From NCBI RefSeq assembly GCF_016801865.2, contig NC_068937.1, forward strand, positions 126,755,818-126,819,817: DNA of 64,000 nucleotides, in the 5' to 3' direction. A program made the translations under genes and the position numbers. Origin of the DNA: Culex pipiens pallens. Its lineage: Eukaryota > Arthropoda > Insecta > Diptera > Culicidae. A model generated the notes under the pieces. The model was given only the letters and a program-made list of their open reading frames with translations. It made no database searches and was not told the DNA's origin. Shown here piece after piece: positions 23,111 through 34,927 of the stretch (position 1 is its first letter; the number at the start of each line of letters is the position of its first letter).

Positions 23111-23324
23111 ATGTTTTACAAAGTTGTAGAGCAGACATAAACAAAAATTTTGATATATAGACATAAGACTATTTTTGACCAGTTTTTCGAATTTTTAACC
23201 CCTAAAACTCAATCGTGTGTATTTATTTCGGAAAGGTTTAGCTAATTTTGCATAAGAATGATCCCTTGGATTGACTAAAATGACTTCAGGAAAAACATTT
23301 TATAAGATCGTTGACTAAGTATTT

Positions 23325-24210
23325 TAGGATTCTTTTTCGAAACAGTTACAATACTTGATGTAGCTGAATCTATCTGAGCAATTCTCTGAGATTTCGGTCA
23401 TTCGATTTTTTCTGTATTTTTTAATCCGGCTGAAACTTTTTTGGTGCCTTTGGTATGCCCAAAGAAGCCATTTTGCATCATTAGTTTGTCCATATAATTT
23501 TCCATACAAATTTGGCAGCTGTCCATATAAAAATGATATGTGAAAATTCAAAAATCTGTATCTTTTGATGGAATTTTTTGATCGATTTGGTGTCTTGGGC
23601 AAAGTTGTAGGTATGGATATGGAATACACTGAAAAAAATTATACACGGTAAAAAAACATTTTTAATTTCACTTTTTGTCACTAAAACTTGATTTGCAAAA
23701 AAAACACTATTTTTAATTTTTTTATTTTTTGATATGTTTTAGAGGACATCAAATGCCAACTTTTCAGATATTTTCAGGATGGGCAAAAAATCTTTGACCG
23801 AGTTATGATTTTTTGAATCAATACAGTGCACCGTTTTCAAGTTATAGCAATTTTTATTTAACTTTTTTCAAAATAGTCGCAGTTATTGATTTTAAAAAAA
23901 ATTGTGCCCATGTTTGCCCACTTTTAAACAAAATATTTTTGAAAAGCTGAGAAAATTCTCTATATTTTGCTTTTTCGGACTTTGTTGATACGACCCTTAG
24001 TTGCTGAGATATTGCCATACAAAGGTTTAAAAACAAGAAAATTGTTGTTTTCTAAGTCTTACCCAAACAACCCACCATTTTCTAATGTCGATATCTCAGC
24101 AACTAATGTTCCGATTAACAATGTTAAAATATGAAACATTCATGAAATTTTCCAATCTTTTCGAAAAAAATATTTTCAAAAATTTTAAATCAAGACTAAC
24201 ATTCAATATT
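23325..24210 (-). repeat. Repeat-family copy R (inverted relative to copy L)
   Basis: Reverse complement of 15663-15789 plus 19868-20155 plus 20507-21060, without the transposon and LTR insertions, and therefore the reference for the empty sites. With copy L it forms a large inverted repeat around a spacer of about 2.3 kb. Confidence 0.75.
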
Positions 24211-24315
24211 ACGCCCTTTAAATATGTTAGTCTTGATTTAAAATTTTTGAAAATATTTTTTTCGAAAAGATCGGATAATTTCATGAATGTTTCATATTTT
24301 AACATTGTAAATTGG
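24113..24315. repeat. Palindrome of about 94-bp arms
   Basis: 'ACAATGTTAAAATATGAAAC..' (24118) pairs with '..GTTTCATATTTTAACATTGT' (to 24308), and 'AAATCAAGACTAACAT' with 'ATGTTAGTCTTGATTT', around a short loop. Half of it recurs at 15663-15780. Confidence 0.75.
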
Positions 24316-24349
24316 GAGTGTTTTATAATGTTTTGGAAGTGAGTCATTA

Positions 24350-26620
24350 GTTGGACAATTTAAAAAAAATAAGATAATTTTTTTTATTCATGTATTTAAC
24401 CTGTTTTAAAGATTATGTCAAATAATTTTATTTAAAGTTTTTGTCACCCCCTAAATCTGAATCGACCCGAAATTTTTTTCCAAAAAAAACTTCAAAATTT
24501 CAATGAAAATTTAAGTGCAGTCAGCTGAAGCATTCCCCTGCGTTTAGAACCATTTTTAGCATGTTTGGGTTTATAAGAATGTCTTTTGAATTATGTTGCA
24601 ATGTTGAGACTATGGCTTGTTTTTTTTTTTAAATTAGAAATGAAAATCGAAAAAGTGACTGGAAAAATATGTGTTACAGAACAGGCCTAAAACTACAAAT
24701 TGAAAAACCTGAACAACACAAATTAAGTTAAAAAAAACTAAAAGCGAATGAAGGATAACGTGAAAAAATAGAGATAAAATTATGCGTAGAACAAAAGTCA
24801 ATCACAATGGCCTCAAAACGAGAAAAATATAAATGATCGAAAAAATATAGGATTTATTTAAAAAGTAAACAATAAAAGAGCTGAATTTGACCGATTTTGA
24901 ATGCCACATGCCGTCGAAATATTATTTCACGTGTATTATAACCAGTAACGTGACCAGGCTCTGACAGAAGGGAGGGCACACGCATAAAAAATATATTGAT
25001 TACGGTGTATGTGAATGACCCCTCGGACAAATCTAGAACATTTTTTTGTCGAAGGAAGGGCAAAGGCGAAAAAAAGGAAATTCATTTTGAAAATTTTGTT
25101 GTCATCTGCTTGAGCTTGAAAGCTTGAAAAATATTGGAAACTATCTTGAAATAACTAAATATATAATATTCTAAACATTTACATAACATTTTGATAACCA
25201 TCAACATCAAACCATTTTTAGAGCAAAACTGCTCACCTGTTCAAATCAAAATGTGATTTCCGATTCCACCAATCATCGCCATCGCCATCGTTGTCTTCAC
25301 CATGAATAAAGATAGGAACAAAATAGGCTTCCTCAATCCCTCCGCTTCTTGTTTTGCCTCCCCTCCGGTAATGAGCCATTTAGCCCACAATCTCAACACT
25401 TGCTCCCTCCCAAAGAACCTCGAATCACCGATGCGTATCGCGGAAACCAATTCCGATCACACCGCCAGTTCAGATGTGCCACCATCTGTTTTTGTCCTCC
25501 CCTCCCCTACCTACCAAGCGGGAGGAGGGAAATTCGAACTTGTCACACGGCTTTGGGGACGCCGATTTTCCGATTCATATCTTTATTTCGCCTCTTTCTC
25601 TCTCGTTGCTCGTTGCCAAATAGCGTTTTCGATAACTTGCTTATAAGGCGTATCAGATCACTGCGGCCTATTACCGTAAATTTGCTGCCATTTCTCATCC
25701 GATTTGGGCTCTTTAGGGAGGGGGACTCGATGAGCACAATTTCGGCGGGAATTATGACATTGCAGTTTATTTTGTTAGAGCTATGCGCCTGAAGCTATGC
25801 AAACTGCAGAACGAATGAATTAAAATTGTTATTCTGACGAATTTTCTTTATTTATGAAAATTTATTTAAATCTACTATCTATATATTATAACTTAACTTG
25901 TCCCAATACAAACTCAATTACCGGTAACCGAAACAATAACTGAACTACGACTGTAACCAGCACGTACACGTGGACCATCAACGCCCATATTTTCGCAAAA
26001 TGATTTTCCACGAAAATTTCCCCTCATTCCCTCACAACACCTGTGAGTCGCTTGATTGTTGTTGTTCTGATTGCGATGATGGTTGCCTGCCGCTCCCTGA
26101 TGACATCGCATTTCAATGTTTTGATTTCAATTTATGACCTCCCCTCTCCTCGCACTCAACTTTGGGCGGAAAACGCGCCATCTGTCGCCCATTTTTCCAC
26201 GAGGTCTCACCTGGCATCATCGTTGCTGGGCCTGTTTCGACTCGCAGTGGGGTTGGGGCACACAATTTGAATTTCCAATTTGTCCCCCGAAAAAAAAAGT
26301 TCGTGAGATGTTTGCCCGCGTGTGTACATTTTTATTTCGTTGTATTTTCTCGATGGCGCGATGTCAGTGTCGATCCTATTTACGCGAATTTTATTACCGA
26401 CAATTTGTACCAGATTTGGGTTCGCAACGAGTTTCGGAAACAAACCCTCTGTAATGAATATTCAACTCTGTAATGGGATCAAGATTTTTTGAATGCTACC
26501 GAAAATTGATATAAACAATGATTGCCGTGAAGAAAACTTACTTATCTCATATTGGGACACAAACAGCATTTGCCAAAAAAATAATTATTTTTTGATAGAA
26601 ACATTAAAAAGTTACTTTAT
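24350..26620. other. No gene seen
   Basis: AT-rich stretch (24350-25240) followed by GC-richer sequence (25260-26450) with many short overlapping open frames on both strands and no domain, TIR or RNA signature that I can support. Confidence 0.4.
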
Positions 26621-26624
26621 CCAC

Positions 26625-26735
26625 TGTAAGGTGGTTGATGCCTTCCTCACATTTATAAGGATCAATCGGAGCGAGCAGTGGACTCACCATCCAGAGGTCG
26701 TTGATTCGAATCCCATGGTGGGCTCCTTTAAAATT
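26625..26735 (+). mobile_element. SINE-like fragment with B-box-like GATTCGAATCCCA
   Basis: 'GGTGGTTGATGCCTTCCTCAC' at 26630 matches the left end of the element at 46519. It is followed by a tRNA-like T-arm, GTCGTTGATTCGAATCCCA (26697), with a preceding 'CAGTGGACTCACC' segment. No complete tRNA fold is present. Confidence 0.5.
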
Positions 26736-26751
26736 ATATGTGTCAAAATGG

Positions 26752-26880
26752 GTATAGAGCTTTATGACGTTTCGTGTACGCACACTAGCGCACCATTTGA
26801 TTTTGCTGCCTGACAAAATTTAACCTCACTTTATTTTCGTGTATGTACACGCAATACATACGCACGTAGATTACTCTATT
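26752..26880 (+). mobile_element. Short MITE, copy 2 (TAGAGC family)
   Basis: Reverse-complement match of 13015-13145. Starts TAGAGCTTTATGACG and ends ACGTAGATTACTCTA. Confidence 0.65.
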
Positions 26881-26896
26881 CGGCGCCTTCGCTCTT

Positions 26897-27045
26897 AAGG
26901 AGGTATAAGACTATGACAACCAAACAAACAAATTCGCACTTTTTGACAGTTTGGCAGTTTGCCTGCAAGTTTGCGCGTTTAGCAAACTGTCAAACACGAA
27001 AAATTGCGGGTTTGTTTGTTTGTTTGTCATAGTCTAATACCTTCT
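26897..27045. mobile_element. Palindromic MITE, about 149 bp
   Basis: The left arm AAGGAGGTATAAGACTATGA, followed by CAACCAAACAAACAAATTCG, pairs with the right arm CGGGTTTGTTTGTTTGTTTG then TCATAGTCTAATACCTTCTT. The inner arms are TGACAGTTTGGCAG / GCAAACTGTCA. The loop is about 25 bp. Confidence 0.8.
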
Positions 27046-27074
27046 TTGGGAGTCTAGGGTGGCGAAGTCCTTGT

Positions 27075-27365
27075 AGATAAAAGGAAAACAGTAGTGGTTG
27101 GTACTAGCAATAGTGGCCTACAGCTATACAGTCAACTTCACGTTTGACTCACGTGCACGACCGACTGTTGTAAACATTTTTAATTATATCTCGAAAAACC
27201 CGGGAACCAAATTCTACCAAACTTTGGGACCATACACAGAACGGACAACCAAACAAAACGTATTTGTTATTGTTTACATTGCGTGCTCGTGTTTTGTTTA
27301 TTCAAGGTCAAACATTAAAGGTGTTTTTCTCGGAACGTCAAAAAGCGACGCGTGACAAGATAGAA
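27075..27365 (+). repeat. Dispersed repeat shared with 44.8-45.07 kb
   Basis: 'AACCAAACAAAACG', 'TTGTTATTGTTTACAT', 'TTTATTCAAGGTCAAACATT' and 'GGAACGTCAAAAAGCGACG' occur in the same order at 44940-45050. The copy at 44565-45069 has clear terminal inverted repeats; here only the right half is recognisable. Confidence 0.65.
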
Positions 27366-27637
27366 CGATCACTGTTAATTTAGTTGACCTACCATGTGCC
27401 TTCATTAGAAACTAAAATACATTTTTTACTCTTAAAAACCCCCGATTTCCCTAGAATGATTTATGAAACTTTTTGTTACGTGAGATAGCAATAACAACTT
27501 CCTTACAAAGACCTTGAAAGGATTTCTTTCGGTTTGAAAAGCATCCATACAATGTTCAAACAAAACCACATTAAAATAAAAAATACCAAATACATGATTA
27601 TCTAAAAAAAACCAAATACATGATTATCTCATCATAA

Positions 27638-28253
27638 CATCAAAACATACAAGATGTACAAATTTCAATTGATGGTGAGCAAATTGATAGGGTTAAGTCA
27701 ATAAAATATTTAGGGGTAACTATAGACGAAAACTTGAAATTTAATATTCATATTGATAACACAATTAAAAAAATTGCAAAAAAATATGGAGTTATGTGTC
27801 GTTTGAGAAATGACCTTAACTTTCAAAGCAAAATTCAACTTTATAAATCTATAATCTCACCACACCTGGACTTTTGTTCATCTATTTTATTTTTGGCTAA
27901 TGAAACACAATTATCTAGGCTTCAACGCTTACAAAATAAAATCATGCGTTTAATTTTAAAATGTAACAGATTCACTTCTTCGACCTGGATGTTAGATGTT
28001 CTGCAATGGCTATCTGTGAAGCAAAGGATAATTTTTTCGACTATGATTTTTGTGTTTAAATTAGTCAATGGTCTGTTGCCAAGATATTTATGTGATCGAA
28101 TTTTAAGAGGCAGTGATCTTCATGACCACTTTACGAGAAATGCAAATGAACCTCGCACTCCGAATTTCTTATTTGGAGCTGCCCAGAATTCCCTGTTTTA
28201 TAAAGGTGTGAATATATTTAACTCGATGCCCTCACAAATCAAACAGTCAACGA
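27638..28253 (+). pseudogene. Non-LTR reverse transcriptase, C-terminal fragment
   Basis: The frame upstream of the first Met is also coding: ISIDGEQIDRVKSIKYLGVT followed by IDENLKFN is RT motif 7-8 with the usual YLGV.ID core. Downstream, YKSIISPHLDFCSSILFL, RLQRLQNKIMRLIL and LQWLSVKQR are typical of the thumb/C-terminal region of CR1/L2-like elements. The catalytic YxDD is not in the fragment (lost by 5' truncation). The frame is cut at 28253 by the LTR insertion. Removing that insertion and one AACGA copy restores an open frame to a stop near 29010, so coding was intact at the time of insertion. Confidence 0.75.
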
Positions 28254-28625
28254 TGTTGGAACCCTAACATCTCTAGTGTTCCAGATTCCAAACAAACGCC
28301 CCCCGACAGCAGTGTGGTGAATTCGTAGAAATGTCACCACACTGACACAAAACACAACGTAGGGATCTTTGTTATTGTTTACATCAAATCTGTGATAATT
28401 TGTGTCGTTTTATTATTGTGAAATGTATCGAGTTAAGTTTAGTGTAATAAAACGTCCTCTTTCACGTCCAGCCTCCGACCAGGCAAGTCGCCTGGCGGAG
28501 CAATCAAAACCGTTGTTTTTATTTAATCCGCACTCTGGTCCGCTGGTCGTCCGCTTCGTCTGCTGCTGGAAGGAATCGGTGAGTTGGTGGTTCTGGCCCC
28601 CGCGGAGTCGGCCCCTGGCCGAACA
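28254..28625 (+). mobile_element. LTR (BEL/Pao-like), forward, 372 bp
   Basis: Starts TGTTGGAACC and ends GGCCGAACA, followed directly by TTGGTGCCGTGACCAGGAT, which fits a tRNA primer-binding site of the BEL/Pao type. A 5-bp duplication AACGA lies at 28249-28253 and again at 28958-28962, outside the complete insertion. The family assignment comes from the LTR start and PBS style only; no pol is present. Confidence 0.65.
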
Positions 28626-28756
28626 TTGGTGCCGTGACCAGGATGGTCTTCGCCGGAACACCAACGCCATTCTTCCACGGAGAACGCCATCGCAGAATCG
28701 CTGTCCAAGATGAAGAAGCCGCCATCGCTGTACATCAAATCTGTGATAATTTGTGT

Positions 28757-28957
28757 CGTTTTATTACACTAAACTTAACTCGATACATTTCACAATAATA
28801 AAACGACACAAATTATCACAGATTTGATGTTAACAATAACAAAGATCCCTTCGTTGTGTTTTGTGTCAGTGTGGTGACATTTCTACGAATTCACCACACT
28901 GCTGTCGGGGGGCGTTTGTTTGGAATCTGGAACACTAGAGATGTTAGGGTTCCAACA
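28757..28957 (-). repeat. Inverted 201-bp copy of the LTR 5' part
   Basis: Reverse complement of 28254-28454 with two mismatches (CGTAGGG/CGAAGGG and GTTTACATC/GTTAACATC). It ends GGGTTCCAACA at 28957, next to the right AACGA. Confidence 0.9.
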
Positions 28958-29139
28958 AACGACAATAGCAGAGTTTAAAAGACAGTGTTGCTCGCACATT
29001 AAATTAGTATTTTAAGTTTACTTTGTATATTTATATTTTGACAGATTTCTGAAATGAACGCACAAGTTAATTGCTCAGTTTGACCGCATGATGATGATGG
29101 ATTTTTGTTTTGTTTTCAAATGTTGGTTTAAAATAAAGT

Positions 29140-29690
29140 TAAAAAAAGATAAATGAGTAGTCTACAAAGGTTTGAGAATCGCGCGCGGTATGCAAATATA
29201 TGTGCCTTAAAAGGTGACGATGAAGATATGTAATAGTTATTTCTAAGTATGATGAAAATTTGTAGTTGCTCTGAAGACGGGAGAGCTCGGAAGGCAAAAG
29301 GGAAAGCTAATCTAGTAGGTTTTGGCGGTCGAAAGATAGGGTCTCGAAACGTACTATGTTTGTAGTCAAAGGTCGTGACGTACACTCTGTCAGCTAAAAC
29401 AGTAGGGTGCGATCTCGGGCAATGCCAAAGTAGTCACTTAGTAGAGACCCAGTTCAGATAGATACAAGTAAAACTATATGTGCACCGAAAGAAAGTTAGT
29501 ACCAGATGCGTAGCTAATACTGTTACAGGCCTATAAACTAGTAATCAACAATAGAAATCTGAAGAACGGAGTTACCTGAAGGCTATTTTATATCTGCTAT
29601 GAAAAATCAGTTCGTTTTTCTTTGCATAACTGATTCAAATGTTCAATCAAAATTATCATAACGATAACTCGTCCAGCTCAAACCATTGTA
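29140..29690. other. No gene seen
   Basis: No supported ORF or RNA. The open frame at 29128-29385 (minus) lacks any recognisable motif. Confidence 0.4.
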
Positions 29691-29705
29691 GGGGTAAGAG
29701 GTGGG

Positions 29706-29707
29706 AC

Positions 29708-29742
<35 letters not shown>

Positions 29743-30214
29743 CATCAAAGTCGTTCGCCAGGTTCAATTCATACAAACCTATTCTTAGTATATATCTGAT
29801 TGAGATCAAAATCAAAAAAATCAAACCATCCACATTAACGACCCCCGGGTCTTTTGTGGTCTCTATTGCAAGTTTCTGCTCGAACCTAGGAGTCCGAAGG
29901 CTTGAATGGGGAGAGCACCCAAACCTCTTTCTACTCCAAGGAACCTTCCACCCCAGTGTTTGAACTGACGACCTTTGGATTGCGAGTCCAACCGCCGCCA
30001 GCGATTCCACCGGAGTAGGCTTGGTTTGGTGTGTTGTTTGTACTTATGGCATGGAGACGACTCCTACACCTGGAATGACTTAACGGCCTAACAACCAAGG
30101 CCGGGACCGACATTTTACTTCCTCATCCGATGGAAGGTTGGAGCAGATGGGAATCGAACCCAGAATCATCCGCTTACAAAGCGGACAGCGTAACCATTCG
30201 GCCACGCACTGCCA
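29706..30214 (-). mobile_element. tRNA-derived composite SINE with (CAT)n tract
   Basis: On the minus strand the head (30214-30130) is tRNA-like: A box TGGCCGAATGGTTACGC, anticodon arm TCCGC-TTTGTAA-GCGGA (Thr-like TGT), and B box GGGTTCGATTCCCA. About 200 bp further a second tRNA-like piece occurs (30000-29940): TTGGACTCGCAATCCAA and GTCGTCAGTTCAAACA. The stretch 'AGGTGTAGGAGTCGTCTCC' is shared with the SINE at 35.9-36.3 kb. A (CAT)12 tract at about 29708-29743 may be the tail. The acceptor stem does not pair, so it is not a functional tRNA gene. Confidence 0.7.
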
Positions 30215-33200
30215 CAAGATTGATTGATTGAGATCTGAAAACTATCAGAAAACGTAAATCGAAAAGGAACCTAGACCACACAATCAGCAGGGAATCTTAC
30301 TGCAATCAACTTGTACCATAAGCAAGACATATTAGAAGAAGATATCTGTCAATCGCTTGCGAAACAAATAATCTTTTTTAACCATATAGTTTTTCCTTTT
30401 CTATTTTTGTTCTTGTACTGAGTAACGAGCCCGTGGGCAGTTACACGGAGCTGACCATGGTCAAAGTTATAAATAATATCTTGGCCTTTATTATGCTTGA
30501 ATCTTGTATTTGAATGAGTTTCGCCACTTTTTTCCAAAAACTGTTCTCTTAGAATCATTTTCGAAATTAATTATACTATCAGATTAAACGCTTGAAACAA
30601 CAATTTTGCTACAAAATTAATAACCAACTAGAGCCAACACTAATCAACCCCTCAATTATCAGATAATCCAGTCCGTAAACTAACCTCACCACTGCAGCGC
30701 AAACGATCAAATTTGCCCGCAATAATTCAACGCTTTGCCACTTCCGACAAACCATCCAGATTACACGTGTCCGGGGCATCGATAACAACCGGCCTCCACC
30801 AGGGGGGACCAGACCACACCCCGGCCATCGGTAAGTAAACCTCAAAGCTCAAAGCACTTAATCTGCTTATTTCGCCCAATCGGGTTTCACTGCGCTCCCA
30901 TGGAAGTCAACTTGAACTTCGTTGCGGCCTAGCGGCCAGCTGAAAATGTTTAATTTGATCTCTATTTATGGAATAATGTTAGAACGTGAAACTGCCGGTA
31001 GTGGTGATGGTGAGAGTGAGTTTTGGCCTCGAATCAGGAGGAAAAACTAGCTCGTAAATTATTTTGCCTGCCAGATGAGTGAAATTTTCATGAAATCTGC
31101 ATATTGCACGAGTGGATTCAGAGAAAAGGAACGCATCCGATTGGGAAACGTTTTAACTCGGTGGTGGGCACTGAAAGTAAGAGTTTTTTTTTTTGAAATG
31201 TTTCAAATTTTGGTTTTGCAACGAGTTGCTTATAACATATTTTTTAACTACCAAAAAAGACTTTCGAATACGATTTTCACTCACACTTTTAAATTGGCGT
31301 CTATATTTTTGATTGATTCAAAAACCAAAACAGTGTAGCAAATTATTACTTTTAGAAACTAATTCTGAAAAGTTGACATTTTCAACACAGGAATGAGTGC
31401 TATAATGATGCTATAATTATTTTTAGTGATGATAAATAGCCGTTTCGTCTCTATAGAATATCATGGGGAATGGGTGTTTTAAAATGTAAAAGTAAAAAAA
31501 TATGTAAGGTTTTCAGCTTTCCTTGCTGAAATGATATAAAAAAAAATCAGTCGATAACACTTTTTTAAAAGCATGTTAAAACTTAATTTGAATTTAAAAA
31601 TATATGAAAATAAACAAAATTAATTAAGCTCAGATTTCCCGTTCTCCAAAAGATACACCACATTCCTGGTGGCACTCCGCGGTGTCACTCTCGACGTGCC
31701 ATCAACTGGGCGGTTTGTCGAATATGTTGTTCTGCGGTGGGACGACCTGCCCCTGTGCAGCACGGGGTTTAAAAATTGGGTGTCCGTTTTATTCCCGCCA
31801 CCAGCCTGCCAGCGATGATAAATGACCGCCAAGGCGACTCCCGGAATCAATTGGCGTCGTGTGGCTGGGCCACGTGGACCGCGGGCCACGAACGGAGGTA
31901 ACCGGGAATTGGCCCGGACCGTTGAGGTTATCAACGGGCTTGTTATGGACACAGCGCGTTGGTGGCAATAACTGTGTGGTGAGGTGGGACAGGGATGGGA
32001 AATTTGATTTTGAATCTTGGGCATTGTTGACGATTAATTTAAAAAAGCATAAATATTTTGAAAAAGACAAAGAACGAAATAACGAAAACAAAATATTTTA
32101 AAAAATATAAAAACACATAAATAACGAACAAATCCAAACAATCAAACATCATAACTTTTCACAACCCTAACACGAGTTGGCACGTGTGAGTGTGTCTGGA
32201 AAACGGATCGTTTCAGTTTTTCCCCAAACTTTTATTATTTTTTGCCGCGCTGGTGCGATTGATATATGTTGCAATTTCCATAATCCAATTAAATTTTGTG
32301 CAAATAAAGCGCTACGAATGTCACGGGCCACTCACACAAACACGTGCACAACATTATGCATGTGTGCGAAAAAGTGTGACGACACGTGGGTATTTGCGAA
32401 GCGTGATAAATGAACTTAGAGACTATGACTTTTAATGAAGTGTGACGGTGTTCGGTGGCTAGACAAACAGGACAGTCAGTAAAACGGACCAGTGCTTCCT
32501 GTTGCATAAATTAGCGGTGGCATTGTGTCATGCTGATGATGATCCTAAAAAAGTAAACAGCATAGAATCATTTCTTTTTTGTTTTACAAAAAGATGAAAC
32601 CTGAAAGCAAAGTTTCACGAAAGTCAGAGAATTACTAATCTTTTTCGGAAAACAATTTCAATTCTCAACCCCAACCAGTGATACTTTCACTTGTCCAAAA
32701 TCTCAATTGTCGTGACTGATCCCCGGTTCTTTCCGGTTCGGCAAATCCAATTGCCCTGAATGACAACTCTGCAATATCAACGAGAGGGATTTCCTCCTCA
32801 ACACAGTGTTGTCAAACATGTCAGGATTCCTGTCTCGTAGTCCCAAACTCGGCGACATTTTCAGATTATAAATGTCCGGACGGTGGACCCTTTCCGCTAG
32901 TGGAGGTCTTATTTCGGCACTTACTAATGGTACTCTTTTCCTCTCGACGACGACGACAACTCGTGGTGTTGTCGATGAGAAATATATAGTTTTGCTGGGA
33001 AAATGTGAAAGAAATAAATCTTCAATGTATTTATCTAGTTTGGGTTGGAGGGGAAAACGGCTGCAAACAGGAAGATCCTGGTAAACGAACCGGAAAGGAC
33101 CTACCCACTCCAATGGTCCAGCTCTACTCGTGATGAAAAATATTTTTCCTTTTTTTTGGAAATTCAATTTCTCCGCCGTCTATCACTCTAATCTCTACTG

Positions 33201-34925
33201 CTGCTGCGTTCCGCTCATTCCAAGAAAGGGTACCCTTCACCTGTACCAGAGGGCCTGGCCGATTTTTCCTTTGCCCAGGACCTAGCAGTGAACCTATGAA
33301 AGGAATCGATTCAGTTTCCGCTGGCACCGGAAAAAAGACGAGAAAACCAGATAAATGGGAAACCCAATGATGCTTGACGCTCGAAGAGGATGGCCCCAAC
33401 CAATAGATAGTAAATAATTCAGAGTTCAGATAATCAAATTGTGATGGATATCTTAATTGGGAAACTCGCAATCGATGAAGAAAATGCGGTCCATTCAGGG
33501 CCACTAACTTCGAAGTAGATTTCCTCCTAGATGTTTTGTGCGATTGTGGAATAACAGATCAACTTGTTCAGCTTGATAAAGCGATATTCTTTTCTTTTTG
33601 ACTTCGTGAATTTTATTATTTTTAACTCACTAAAAAGCTCATAAAAATAAAAAAATATTTAGCATCTCTTCAATACCAATAACATTCCAATAACATTGAA
33701 TTCGATCAACATTAAAGATGTAACCAAAACTAGTCCGTAAAGTATCCCGTTTCAGCAAACACTTAACCCAGATTTCCCGACGACCCCTTTCCGAATCATT
33801 AGACGCACCAGAAAACTGTTACTCTCGAAAGAAAGAGGAAAAATCTCCTCTTCCACCTCTTTAAGAAAAAAAAAAACAATCATGACCCCTCTCATCGCCC
33901 ACTAAGTGAAGGTAACATCTGATACATCCGCAAATATACAAAAGCTCCCATTGTGGGGAACCCCACTAGAAAAGGGACGAAAACATGAAAAACTTCTTTC
34001 ATTAGGCGCATTTCCCCATTCCCGTCGACCAATCCGGATTGACCGCCAGCCCGAAACATGGCCTCAACGATGACGACGACGGTGGCCAGATGAGTTGGAC
34101 TTTTCCGAGGAAAAGTTTTGTTTGAATTTTTCCCATCCCTCCCACCGCTCTTCAAGGCCTAATGAACGTGAAAACAATTTACGGATTCATTTCAACTTCC
34201 AGGAAGATCATCGATACTGTCCCCATGTCTTTGGAAGCGAGAAAGGGTGACTTTGCTCTTTAACTCGGTCCCTGGCGGTGGCCTCGGTATGGTGCGGTTA
34301 ACCATCTGGCAGAACATCCGAACGAGCTGACGGAGGCTTCACTGCCCTAGTCCACTGAGCGGGAACATGTTTATTTATTTTATTGTTTTCCGCCTGGACT
34401 GTCCGGCAATGTTTTCGTTCCGAGTTTGAGGAGGAAAATTTAAATCCTCTGTCAACCGAGCTGGCCCGCAACCGGCCAACGACCCAAGGCCCGCCCAAAA
34501 ACGGAACGATGATGATATCCTTGCGGTTCAGCTGACAAACAATCGTCTTCCCATTGATGCACTGGTCCACTGGATCTGCCGACAGAGGGAAGTCGGTTGT
34601 TGGTCCTGTTGCTGCCGAGTTGCCTGCCAGCACTCTCATGTCCAGCCGAGTGACCAGAATCGTCATCATTTTGTCCCCTGCTTTACGCCAGAAGCGCCCT
34701 CGTTTGACCGGGCTGACCACACCGGAAGTTGAACCGTTTCAAATGTGGGATTTGGTTATGGAGCAGGGATGTATGACGTAAACATAAAGAATAAAGAATA
34801 AAGAAATTTAGGAGATAATAAAGAAGTTAGGAGATATTTAAAGAATTTATTTATTTCGGTTAGAACAAACAGAACTTCAAAATTAGTACAGCAATCTCCA
34901 AATTTGAAGTTTTTAAGTGCTGTAA
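30215..34925. other. Long stretch without supported gene
   Basis: Alternates AT-rich sequence with GC-richer blocks (31640-31990, 32700-33500, 34200-34760). The blocks carry overlapping open frames on both strands (up to 154 codons) without domains, signal peptides or phase-compatible splice sites. They may be intronic or intergenic host sequence of the kind normal in large mosquito introns. Confidence 0.4.
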
Positions 34926-34927
34926 TA

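Larger units (their letters stand above)
28254..28957. mobile_element. Rearranged LTR-element insertion with inverted partial LTR
   Basis: Order: forward LTR (28254-28625), PBS and about 105 bp of leader (28626-28730), a short forward LTR-internal piece (28731-28766), then an inverted copy of the first 201 bp of the LTR (28757-28957). The forward and inverted pieces share CGTTTTATTA at the junction. The two 201-bp segments differ at only two positions. The whole insert has AACGA duplications, so it integrated as one unit with two LTR 5' (U3) ends. Confidence 0.8.
27638..29140 (+). mobile_element. 5'-truncated non-LTR retrotransposon, interrupted by LTR insertion
   Basis: The element starts abruptly inside the reverse transcriptase gene (open from 27638). 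Coding continues to 28253, is broken by the insertion 28254-28957, resumes at 28963 and ends in a stop at about 29010. The 3' untranslated part has AATAAAG and ends near 29140 in a short A run. The remaining protein covers the end of the RT palm (KSIKYLGVTIDENL) and the conserved C-terminal segment of APE-type LINEs of the CR1/L2/Jockey group. Confidence 0.75.

Noticed and set aside
28731..28957. Palindromic MITE with long TIRs at 28254-28957
   Set aside because: The left repeat is the start of a complete TG..CA LTR followed by a primer-binding site, and the 5-bp duplication fits LTR integration better than a MITE.
30128..30214. Functional tRNA-Thr gene on the minus strand
   Set aside because: A and B boxes and an anticodon arm are present, but the acceptor stem does not pair and the sequence continues into a SINE body with a second tRNA-like unit.
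31620..34720. Several 100-154-codon frames on the minus strand
   Set aside because: They overlap open frames on the other strand in GC-rich blocks, show no domain or consistent splice structure, and look like chance frames.
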